5,059 bases of DNA from G001797105 sp964528155 (GTDB lineage: Bacteria; Chloroflexota; Anaerolineae; Anaerolineales; E44-bin32), in assembly GCA_964528155.1 (NCBI GenBank), contig CAZGRL010000220.1, positions 1-5,059 on the forward strand, given 5' to 3'. Position numbers and translations under genes: made by a program. The notes beneath the pieces were generated by a model. It was given only the letters and a program-made list of their open reading frames with translations, ran no database searches and had not been told where the DNA came from. This document shows, piece after piece, positions 1 to 5,059 of the stretch (position 1 is the first letter of the stretch; each line of letters starts with the position of its first letter).

Positions 1-159
1 CCAGAACCCGTCGCGGAACGTCGCGTCCACCGGCGAGCCCGAATCGTTCGCCTCGGCCGAAACCGACCACAGGTTCGTCTCGCTGTACGAGCCGGTCACG
101 TTGATCTTATTGCCCATCAGTTTCTCGCCCGTGCCCGTCTTGGTCCACGCGCGCACGAC
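1..159 (-). CDS. Start of a third RHS tip, partial at the window edge
   Basis: Reading left from 159, the frame encodes VVRAWTKTGTGEKLMGNK and continues through SPVDATFRDGFW at the edge, the same RHS stretch as residues 91-143 of the upstream RHS protein. Similarity stops abruptly at 159/160, only 17 bp past the stop of the preceding small gene. No in-frame ATG or ribosome site is visible just upstream, so this is best read as another displaced tip whose toxin end lies outside the window. DNA identity with 4599-4757 is about 91%, with the first 55 bp identical. Confidence 0.85.
1..159 (-). repeat. RHS direct repeat, downstream copy
   Basis: Aligned without gaps to 4599-4757 in the same orientation, I count 15 mismatches in 159 bp. 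Positions 1-55 are identical and the mismatches cluster in 56-134. Many differences are silent at codon level. The repeat may continue past the left edge, so its full length is unknown. Confidence 0.9.
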
Positions 160-176
160 TCCAACAGCCCTTACGC

Positions 177-716
177 CTATTCCCGAAACATGCTCTCGAG
201 ATGCTCGCGCACTTCAGGGTCGCTTTCGCGCTTCAGCGCATCCTCAATGGCGTCTCTATGCGGCTCAAGCAACTCGGGTTCTTTCAGCCTGAGAAGAGCT
301 GCCGCTGCTGCTCTTACTCGCGAGTCGGCATCGTGGCACAGAGCGAACACCATACTGTCGACGATCATGGCCCGCTCGTACGATGCTGCCGCCCGTTGAA
401 CCCTATTCAGGGCGTACAGGACCCGTTCCCGGATTTCTGGGTTCGGCTCATGCTCGAGCAAATAGCGGCCAAGCTCGAGGTGGGCGATGGGCATGTCATG
501 ACCCTCAACAAGAAGCCCGGCAGAGACCTTACGGAACAACGTGGAGCTGGACGGGTCTCTTACGCTACGCATACGCATTTGCTCGGTCCGCACAAGACTC
601 TCCCACCAGTGCGGTGGTGTACGTGCAGATCCACGCCTGCCGGCAACGTAACCTCCGCCCAACCCAACGAAGAGGCAAAGACATCCCGCAACCCAGCAAC
701 GCCATCGGGACTTCAT
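177..716 (-). CDS. Membrane-anchored HEAT-repeat protein, candidate immunity protein for CT2
   Basis: The 179-residue protein starts at ATG 716, which has a perfect AGGAGG at 725-730, 8 nt upstream. An ATG at 721 is closed by a TGA two codons later. Residues 7-25 form one membrane segment with a basic start (MKSRWR) and a glycine-rich end (GLGGGYVAG). The following RR and the lack of a clear signal-peptidase site favour an anchor over a cleaved signal. The rest is helical. PNPEIRERVLYALNRV (91-106), DADSRVRAAAAALLRLKEP (129-147) and SDPEVREHLESMF (165-177) match HEAT repeat helices (D.d..VR..A...L..L). HEAT repeats bind other proteins, which suits sequestration of a toxin. Stop-to-start distance from the toxin gene is 12 nt, so the pair is very probably translationally coupled. 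The immunity role is inferred from position. Confidence 0.8.
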   Translation of the reverse strand: MKSRWRCWVAGCLCLFVGLGGGYVAGRRGSARTPPHWWESLVRTEQMRMRSVRDPSSSTLFRKVSAGLLVEGHDMPIAHLELGRYLLEHEPNPEIRERVLYALNRVQRAAASYERAMIVDSMVFALCHDADSRVRAAAAALLRLKEPELLEPHRDAIEDALKRESDPEVREHLESMFRE

Positions 717-724
717 CTCATGTT

Positions 725-730
725 CCTCCT
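725..730 (-). promoter_or_regulatory. Ribosome binding site AGGAGG, overlapping the toxin stop codon
   Basis: A perfect AGGAGG begins within the TAG stop (729-731) of the second tip and lies 8 nt before ATG 716. It decides the start of the HEAT-repeat gene over the ATG at 721, and it points to translation coupling of toxin and immunity. Confidence 0.85.
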
Positions 731-1442
731 ACTGCGCCCGAGTCTTGTCAACACCGCATTCGCAGAGCAGCTCTTCAAGCCTGTTGGATATCTGCCAATT
801 GCCGTTTTCCGTGCAGCAAGGCGAGCCGCGGCGCCGCGGCGTCGTCTGGAGCGTCTGCACTGCATAGTCATCGAACGCCTCGTGGCGCTTGTCTATCCAA
901 GTCAGATGATCCACATCCTGCCACTCCCATGGATATCCCGTCGCAGGATCGGGCGTTCTTGCGCCTTGTGATGACCACTGGGACCCCCAGTACTGATGCC
1001 AGAATATCCAGTGCCATTTCTCATGATGCAGAGCTGCAGCCACATCAACGTAGCCTTGAACGCGCGATCCCCATGTGGCCTGTTGGCCAGCCCACATGTA
1101 GCGATCGTTCAACCCTATGAAGTTGGCCACAGGATCATAGAAACCCATTACTCGGCTGTCGTAGCCTTGATACTGGCGGATGATGCTCATGGGAAGCATG
1201 CCTTGAACGAAGTTCGCAACTAAGGGATGGGACGACTGGGCTTCTGCCCCGATTTTCCCGGCGAGACAACGGCCGACGACGACTGAGTGGTGATCCATCT
1301 CGTTGATGTCGAAGATGTACAGCGGCACGCTGCCGGTCGCCGTCTGCACGTCTTGCGTGACGCCGAAAGAAACATCCGTGGAGCCTGCTTCTGGGTCTAT
1401 CCCGGTGGCGCAGTACACGTCATAATGGCTACCTGTTGCATC
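729..1442 (-). other. CT2: C-terminal toxin-like domain with HExxH, paralogous to CT1
   Basis: The domain follows the two membrane segments and runs about 237 residues to the stop. LHHEKWHWIFW gives a perfect HExxH (codons 1011-1025). HEAFDDYA, 48 residues after the first His, fits the downstream Glu-xx-Asp-Asp-x-x-Ala pattern often seen in gluzincin-type metallopeptidases, where the Glu is a third zinc ligand. PCCTE and CECG form CC-x16-CxC with exactly the spacing of CT1. A weak FI-x(20-30)-LHHE match further upstream suggests that the homology covers more than the motifs. The enzymatic assignment is inferred; substrate unknown. Confidence 0.6.
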
Positions 1443-2516
1443 AGGCACTTCAACTACGCATAGGACACCGAGCATGGCCAGGAGACAGACGACGCACACT
1501 CGAGTGCGACGAAGGCCGATCATTGCAGCAGCACACGCCGCGACCCAGAGGGCAAGTAGCGTTGGCACTGCGCGTTTCTCTGCGTGGGGTCGCCGCGCGA
1601 TCATCCTGCCCGCTTGCGGGTCGTAAAACGAAGGACCGCTTCGGTGGATGAGGCCCACTTGCTCAAGAAGCGTCCCGCCGTAGAAACCGAACTTGTTGTC
1701 CACGGTGCCCGCGTTCGTGAGCTTGAGGCCGTAAAGGTCGTATTCGTGAAGGGCCTTTATCGCTGCGTTCGAGTCCGTGATGGCGGCGACAGAACCTCTG
1801 GCACCATGGTGGTAGTATCGGTAGTCGTCCGAAGAATCGACCTGGTAGAGGTGGATGGCGGCCAGGTTCACGTATTCTTTCTCCTCGGGCGTTCCCGGAA
1901 GCTCGTCTCGCTCGACGAGGACGGCGCCGCCGAAGTAGGTCCACTTGGTTAGGTAGACGAGGGTGCCGCCGCTGCCGGGGGTCAGGCTGCCGAGCGATGA
2001 GCCGGTGCGGATCTCGAGCTTGACGAGCTCGCCGGTCGGGTCCCAGGTGAGCCATGCGCGCGCGTAGCGGGGCGCCTCGCCCGTGCCGTAGTCGATGTCG
2101 ACCTGTTTGAGGTAGCCGGCGTCGTTCCAGAAGTACCCGGTGTAGGGGTCGCCCGACTGGTACTCGCCGGCCTCGCACTTCTTCGTGCGGCGCCCGGCAG
2201 CGTCGTACTCATACCAGACGTCCAACGTCGTGTCCAAGTCGATGCCCGTATTCGTCGTGTTCACCGTGTTCTCTGCGAGATCGGTGGCGGTCGCCGTCGC
2301 CTTTGTCGCCAGGTTCGAGCCGTCAAAGAAGGTCAGGGCGCGCGCGATAAACAGGCCGTCGCGGATCTGGGCCGTCACGCTGTCCACCTCAGTGTCGCCC
2401 GTCGTCTTGGAGACGACCTCGATCGAGTCGATGTTCTCGTCATCGAACGAGCCGCACACCGTGTGCTTCGTGCCCGTCGTGTTCGTTCCCTGCGTCCACA
2501 TCCGCGCAAGCCGATC
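729..2516 (-). CDS. Displaced (orphan) RHS tip with two membrane segments and metallopeptidase-like C-terminal domain
   Basis: RHS homology begins near 2516 (DRLARMW, matching NRVVRAW of the upstream RHS protein). The frame stays open to an ATG at 2639, but those extra 41 codons lie inside the preceding small gene in another frame and show no good ribosome site, so an independent start is doubtful. Numbering from 2639, residues 141-155 hold a YD repeat (VWYEYDAAGRRTKK). Residues 272-305 are a worn version of the RHS signature (DYRYYHHGARGSVAAITD). Residues 328-350 are a worn core end (VGLIHRSGPSFYDPQAGRM) without DPxGL. Residues 359-398 hold two hydrophobic segments. The C-terminus holds HEKWH (539-543), HEAFDDYA (586-593) and CC-x16-CxC (608-628). 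The stop TAG overlaps the ribosome site of the next gene. It may be silent until recombined onto an RHS body, or it may be a decaying remnant. Confidence 0.8.
   Translation of the reverse strand, partial: DRLARMWTQGTNTTGTKHTVCGSFDDENIDSIEVVSKTTGDTEVDSVTAQIRDGLFIARALTFFDGSNLATKATATATDLAENTVNTTNTGIDLDTTLDVWYEYDAAGRRTKKCEAGEYQSGDPYTGYFWNDAGYLKQVDIDYGTGEAPRYARAWLTWDPTGELVKLEIRTGSSLGSLTPGSGGTLVYLTKWTYFGGAVLVERDELPGTPEEKEYVNLAAIHLYQVDSSDDYRYYHHGARGSVAAITDSNAAIKALHEYDLYGLKLTNAGTVDNKFGFYGGTLLEQVGLIHRSGPSFYDPQAGRMIARRPHAEKRAVPTLLALWVAACAAAMIGLRRTRVCVVCLLAMLGVLCVVEVPDATGSHYDVYCATGIDPEAGSTDVSFGVTQDVQTATGSVPLYIFDINEMDHHSVVVGRCLAGKIGAEAQSSHPLVANFVQGMLPMSIIRQYQGYDSRVMGFYDPVANFIGLNDRYMWAGQQATWGSRVQGYVDVAAALHHEKWHWIFWHQYWGSQWSSQGARTPDPATGYPWEWQDVDHLTWIDKRHEAFDDYAVQTLQTTPRRRGSPCCTENGNWQISNRLEELLCECGVDKTRAQ
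1446..1565 (-). other. Two closely spaced membrane segments between worn RHS core end and CT2
   Basis: Residues 359-376 (TLLALWVAACAAAMIGL) and 381-398 (VCVVCLLAMLGVLCVVEV) are two hydrophobic stretches separated by RRTR. They replace the DPxGL cleavage region expected here in an RHS protein. They could act as a membrane-insertion or translocation element for CT2. The first stretch loosely recalls an IPTL/PEP-CTERM tail, but it is internal and about 260 residues from the end. Confidence 0.6.
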
Positions 2517-2526
2517 GGGCGGCTGA

Positions 2527-3075
2527 TCAGCGCTCCTCTTCCACAACAACAAGGTCTGGCAGATGCGCACCCAGTAGTCCCTCCGGAACGCATTGCACAT
2601 CCCGCAGGAGAGCGATCTCCCAGGATCCGGTTGCTGCATAGACGCTACGGTCCCCGTAGTAGAAGTCGCGTTCCACGAGGATCACTGTGTCACCGGTCAA
2701 CTGCGCACCCGCCTCGGGGTTCAGATAGGCATAGGTGACAAGATCTCCGCTATCTTGTGTCGCTTCGTGGTCGAGCCAGGTGAGAGCGGTCCTCAAGGAT
2801 TCGACGTTACGAGGGTTGCCTTCGGCTGCGAGCACAAGCCTGAGGGCGGCGTCCGACCCTTCAGAGGAGTAAGGGTACGTGTCATTGTGCTGTCTGGCGT
2901 ATCGCCGGATCGCGGACAGAACTCGGCTGATATTCTGGTAACGGCGGAACTCCGACGTGTGCGGGCCGCCCTCGCGGACGGGGGCAAGCACTCTTGGGAG
3001 AACAAAGCTCGCGGCAAGCACCAGCACGACAAGCAGAAGCCCAAGCCACAGGTAACACTTGCACTGCATTCGCAT
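2527..3075 (-). CDS. Membrane-anchored small protein, candidate immunity protein for CT1, pseudopilin-like
   Basis: The 182-residue protein starts at ATG 3075, chosen because GGAGG at 3085-3089 sits 9 nt upstream. A longer reading from GTG 3111, overlapping the RHS stop as GTGA, adds 12 residues without a better ribosome site. Residues 8-27 form one membrane segment (LWLGLLLVVLVLAASFVLP). The segment and the following PRVLAPVRE resemble a type IV pilin/pseudopilin N-terminus (LLVVIAI..LAA..LP.L..ARE) lacking the processing motif. RRYARQHNDTYPY (57-69) and VILVERDFYYGDRSVYAATGSWEIA (131-155) resemble the 'YA.DH.G.YP' and 'D...H.G.RNV.FADGHVE' blocks of H-X9-DG pseudopilin-like proteins, with the His and Asp replaced. 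Its position directly behind an RHS toxin end makes immunity the likely role. The pseudopilin origin is from remembered patterns and is unproven. It could instead be a host gene unrelated to immunity. Confidence 0.75.
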   Translation of the reverse strand: MRMQCKCYLWLGLLLVVLVLAASFVLPRVLAPVREGGPHTSEFRRYQNISRVLSAIRRYARQHNDTYPYSSEGSDAALRLVLAAEGNPRNVESLRTALTWLDHEATQDSGDLVTYAYLNPEAGAQLTGDTVILVERDFYYGDRSVYAATGSWEIALLRDVQCVPEGLLGAHLPDLVVVEEER

Positions 3076-3084
3076 CAGACATAA

Positions 3085-3089
3085 CCTCC
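3085..3089 (-). promoter_or_regulatory. Ribosome binding site GGAGG before candidate immunity 1
   Basis: GGAGG is separated from ATG 3075 by 9 nt and lies about 18 nt past the RHS stop. It supports ATG 3075 over the GTG at 3111. Confidence 0.75.
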
Positions 3090-3107
3090 GCGCCGTTGCC
3101 TCTCTGC

Positions 3108-3716
3108 TCACCTACCCCCAGCTATCACGACGTGGCAGTCACATGCGCATTCCTCCCACTTGCTCTTGATCTTGACACCCCTGTTAGGCCTCGTCGTGCA
3201 GCAGGTCTTCCCAGGCGCCTCCGACTCTGCGTCGTCCATCGCGTCCCTTACTGCGGTGTTGTAGTCGGCAATGAAGTTGGAGTCGAAATAGGGGCCCGGA
3301 TCGTGGTCCTTCCAGTCCGACAAGTGACCCTGCACCTCGTGATGCAGGGTCACCAGGAACTCCTCGAGGTCGGCATCATCCGATTGGTATCCTTTCCGGA
3401 ATTTCTTGTCGATAAAGGCAGCCCCCCTCCGAACATTGAAGGGCCCTCGGGTCATGATGGTATAACCCTCAATGCCCTGTGGGAGCTCGGCCCAGTATAT
3501 GCCCTGCCTGTGTTTATCGAGGCTGAAGCCTAAGCATTTCAGGAGACAAGTGCCTCTATACATATGCGGGTCGTTGCCGGGCGAGTACGGGTACGCGTTG
3601 CGGGACCTCACACCAATGCTCACCCCTCCTGCGGTATTGATCCTATCACCGTAGATGAAGCCGCTGCCCCAGTACAAGTGGCCGCGTGCGGAGTCGTTGA
3701 ACGTCTTTGACCTGCG
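3108..3716 (-). other. CT1: variable C-terminal toxin-like domain (HEVQGH, CC-x16-CxC)
   Basis: This 202-residue module starts directly after DAWGL, where RHS proteins switch from conserved core to strain-specific toxin. It carries LHHEVQGH (the codons for HEVQGH are at 3324-3341), then DAMDDAE about 30 residues later, then CC-x16-CxC close to the end. HExxGH is the zinc motif known from dipeptidyl peptidase III (family M49), a one-residue-longer form of the common HExxH; no other M49 similarity is evident. The spacing and the cysteines match the C-terminus of the next tip (729-1442), which has a standard HExxH. Metallopeptidase activity is an inference from these motifs only. The cysteines could bind a structural metal or form disulfides. 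Confidence 0.6.
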
Positions 3717-5059
3717 GAGTCCCCATGCGTCAATGCCTTCGACTGGTTCATCCTCCACGTAAGAGTATGCATTCAGCCCGTTCACCGTGCCGGCGGGATC
3801 CATTTGCGTCCAGCGGCCGAGTTCGGGGTCGAGGTAGCGGGCGCCGAAGTAGATGAGGCCCTGGTCGGGCGGGCCCGCGGGCGTGGCGTCCCACTGCTTG
3901 GTGGAGAAGCGGAACTCGTTCTCGACGCCGCTGGCCTCCCACTCGGTGACGACGTTGCCCCAGGCCTCGTATTCGTACCAGGCGACGATCTTTCCGTCTT
4001 CGTCGGTCAGCGCGCCCGTGTCGCCTTTGTGGTTGTAGTGGTAGTAGCGGTAGTCGCTTCCATCAACCTGATAGGCAATGGACCCGATGCCGCCGCCGAG
4101 GTTTGTCGCCGGGTTGCGCACGTAGCGGTACACGAGGGTGTTGAGCGATCCGCTGCTCACGGTCCATTCTTCGAGGACGTTTCCGCCCCAGCAGACGAAG
4201 CCGCGAGCAGACGCGGCTGTGAAGTCGTCGAAATCCTCGCCGTCCAGCTCGATCTCGCCGTACTCGATCTCGATGCGCTGCCCGATCGGGTCGTAGACGT
4301 AATGGACGTCCTCGATCGTCGTCCAGTTGTAGTCGATGTACGCAAGGCGTTTGGCGTCGTCATAGAAGTACCGCGTGATGTAGGTGCCGCCGCCTCCCTC
4401 GTCGTAATCCACAACCTGCGTCTTCTTCGTGATGTTGCCCGCCGCGTCGTACTCGTACGCGACGTTCAGGTTGCGGTCGAGTTTCAGCGGGTAGGTGGAC
4501 GGTGAGACGGGGTACGTGGACGAGTTGTCGCCCAGGTCGGTGATCGTCGCCTCCAGCCTGTTGTCGTCGTTATCGTCCAACGACACGCCGCGCGCGATCC
4601 AGAACCCGTCGCGGAACGTCGCGTCCACCGGCGAGCCCGAATCGTTCGCCTCGACAGAGATTGACCACAGGTTCGTCTCCGTGTATGAGCCCGTCACATT
4701 GACCTTGTTGCCCATCAGCTTCTCGCCCGTATCCGTCTTGGTCCACGCGCGCACGACGCGGTTCGACGGCGCCAGGTTCGTGTCCTCGCCGTCGGACGTC
4801 TCACCGCCCGCGTCCGAATAGTACACCCTCAGGTCATCGTCGTCACGGTACTCCTTCCGATACCTATTCCCGTCGTCGTCGTACTCATAGTCATACCGAA
4901 AAAGCGTCGCGTCCTGGGAGGTGTTGTAGTGCTCGGTCGTGAGGCGTTCGTGCGCGTCGTAGGCGAACGTGTCGTACCGGCCGTCGCCGCCGAGGCGGCT
5001 TACACGACGAAGCGAAGCTTCGTCCAAGCAAGGCGAAGCCTTGCCGTCGTGCGTGATCT
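3108..5059 (-). CDS. RHS/YD-repeat polymorphic toxin, 5' partial, with metallopeptidase-like C-terminal domain
   Basis: The frame is open across the right edge, so the N-terminus lies outside the window; the TTG at 5027 is not a credible start. About 649 residues are visible. Numbering from the TTG, residues 15-60 and 187-256 hold YD-type repeats (YDTFAYDAHERLT, YEYDAAGNITKK, YVYDPIGQRIEIE). Residues 326-360 hold the RHS signature YRYYHYNHKGDTGALTD followed by YEYEAWGN. Residues 390-437 hold the core-end motif (LIYFGARYLDPELGRW, then DAWGL in place of the usual DPxGL). In known RHS proteins these repeats build a hollow shell that encloses the C-terminal toxin, which is released after cleavage at the core end. 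Residues 438-639 are a variable domain with HEVQGH at 563-568 and a terminal CC-x16-CxC. The following small gene starts 32 nt after the stop. RHS identity is clear; the protease role of the C-terminus is inferred. Confidence 0.93.
   Translation of the reverse strand, partial: ITHDGKASPCLDEASLRRVSRLGGDGRYDTFAYDAHERLTTEHYNTSQDATLFRYDYEYDDDGNRYRKEYRDDDDLRVYYSDAGGETSDGEDTNLAPSNRVVRAWTKTDTGEKLMGNKVNVTGSYTETNLWSISVEANDSGSPVDATFRDGFWIARGVSLDDNDDNRLEATITDLGDNSSTYPVSPSTYPLKLDRNLNVAYEYDAAGNITKKTQVVDYDEGGGGTYITRYFYDDAKRLAYIDYNWTTIEDVHYVYDPIGQRIEIEYGEIELDGEDFDDFTAASARGFVCWGGNVLEEWTVSSGSLNTLVYRYVRNPATNLGGGIGSIAYQVDGSDYRYYHYNHKGDTGALTDEDGKIVAWYEYEAWGNVVTEWEASGVENEFRFSTKQWDATPAGPPDQGLIYFGARYLDPELGRWTQMDPAGTVNGLNAYSYVEDEPVEGIDAWGLRRSKTFNDSARGHLYWGSGFIYGDRINTAGGVSIGVRSRNAYPYSPGNDPHMYRGTCLLKCLGFSLDKHRQGIYWAELPQGIEGYTIMTRGPFNVRRGAAFIDKKFRKGYQSDDADLEEFLVTLHHEVQGHLSDWKDHDPGPYFDSNFIADYNTAVRDAMDDAESEAPGKTCCTTRPNRGVKIKSKWEECACDCHVVIAGGR
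4599..4757 (-). repeat. RHS direct repeat, upstream copy inside the RHS gene
   Basis: This is the partner of 1-159 at a distance of 4598 bp, in the same orientation and the same reading frame of the RHS code. Recombination between the two would delete CT1, both candidate immunity genes and the second tip, and would fuse this RHS body in frame to the third tip. Confidence 0.9.
5007..5023 (-). repeat. Perfect 17-nt hairpin with TTC loop (second of a pair)
   Basis: On the coding strand it reads ACGAAGC-TTC-GCTTCGT, with 7-bp arms. Together with its neighbour it encodes the un-RHS-like segment KASPCLDEASLRRVS between ITHDG and GGDGRYDTF, which looks like a small in-frame palindromic insertion. 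Confidence 0.8.
5028..5044 (-). repeat. Perfect 17-nt hairpin with TTC loop (first of a pair)
   Basis: On the coding strand it reads GCAAGGC-TTC-GCCTTGC, with 7-bp arms. Four bases separate it from a second hairpin of the same arm and loop length. Both are inside the RHS coding frame. Confidence 0.8.

Noticed and set aside
719..721. ATG closer to the AGGAGG as start of the HEAT-repeat gene
   Set aside because: It reads ATG AGA TGA and stops at once; ATG 716 has the correct frame and a good 8-nt spacing.
201..1120. Two long plus-strand frames opposite the HEAT-repeat gene and tip 2
   Set aside because: Low-complexity translations rich in Arg, Ser and Pro with no domain pattern, and fully antisense to well-supported minus-strand genes.
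1506..1575. IPTL/PEP-CTERM-like sorting signal in tip 2
   Set aside because: The PTLL...hydrophobic...RRTR pattern is suggestive, but it is internal and followed by about 260 further residues, whereas such signals are terminal.
1663..2178. A 171-codon Arg-rich minus-strand frame overlapping tip 2
   Set aside because: Composition is typical of an out-of-frame reading of GC-rich code, and the overlapping RHS frame has clear YD motifs.
2496..2530. Transcription terminator or attachment site at the junction between candidate immunity 1 and tip 2
   Set aside because: TGATCA and CGATCG are short palindromes with no stable long stem or T-tract, and no matching sequence occurs at the other junction near 159-177.
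2517..2639. ATG 2639 as native start of RHS tip 2
   Set aside because: The extra 41 codons overlap the end of the preceding gene in another frame, show no RHS similarity and lack a ribosome site; kept only as the formal limit of the open frame.
3804..4505. A 233-codon plus-strand frame rich in Val and Ala
   Set aside because: It is the antisense shadow of the YD-repeat region, whose GC-rich third positions keep this frame open.
5025..5027. TTG as start codon of the RHS gene
   Set aside because: The frame stays open and RHS-like to the window edge, and there is no ribosome site in front of it.

Overview
All supportable genes in this window lie on the minus strand, so the biological reading direction is from high to low coordinates. 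The window is one stretch of a polymorphic-toxin (RHS) locus. It holds the 3' part of a large RHS/YD-repeat protein with a C-terminal toxin-like domain, a membrane-anchored small protein right behind it, a second RHS tip with its own C-terminal domain and no convincing start codon, a second membrane-anchored small protein, and then the first 159 bp of a third RHS tip that runs off the left edge. In short: RHS core + CT1 / candidate immunity 1 / displaced tip + CT2 / candidate immunity 2 / displaced tip 3. Coding density is close to complete, with no gap above about 35 bp.

Layout: 5059-3108 is the RHS protein, partial at its 5' end. It has YD repeats, the RHS core-end motif and a 202-residue variable C-terminus containing HEVQGH. 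3075-2527 is candidate immunity 1, with one membrane segment and a pseudopilin-like pattern. 2516-729 is the displaced RHS tip, with a degenerate core end, two membrane segments and a C-terminal domain containing HEKWH. 716-177 is candidate immunity 2, with one membrane segment and HEAT-like repeats. 159-1 is the start of another tip, about 91% identical to 4599-4757 inside the first RHS gene.

The two C-terminal domains differ in most positions but share a common end: LHHE, then (D/E)A-x-DD, then CC-x16-CxC with identical cysteine spacing. I read them as two members of one metallopeptidase-like toxin family. Each is followed by a different candidate immunity protein with an N-terminal membrane segment, which fits a toxin that acts outside the cytoplasm. 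The tips re-enter RHS homology at the same place, the codons for (V/L)(V/A)R(A/M)W, just after each small gene's stop. This gives a simple route for toxin switching: homologous recombination through the repeated RHS stretch would fuse the upstream RHS body to a silent downstream tip.

Organism: the sequence is GC-rich, and the small protein resembles the expanded pseudopilin-like families of Planctomycetes, Lentisphaerae, Hydrogenedentes and relatives. That placement is an inference with low confidence. No rRNA, tRNA, CRISPR array, insertion sequence or convincing terminator was seen.
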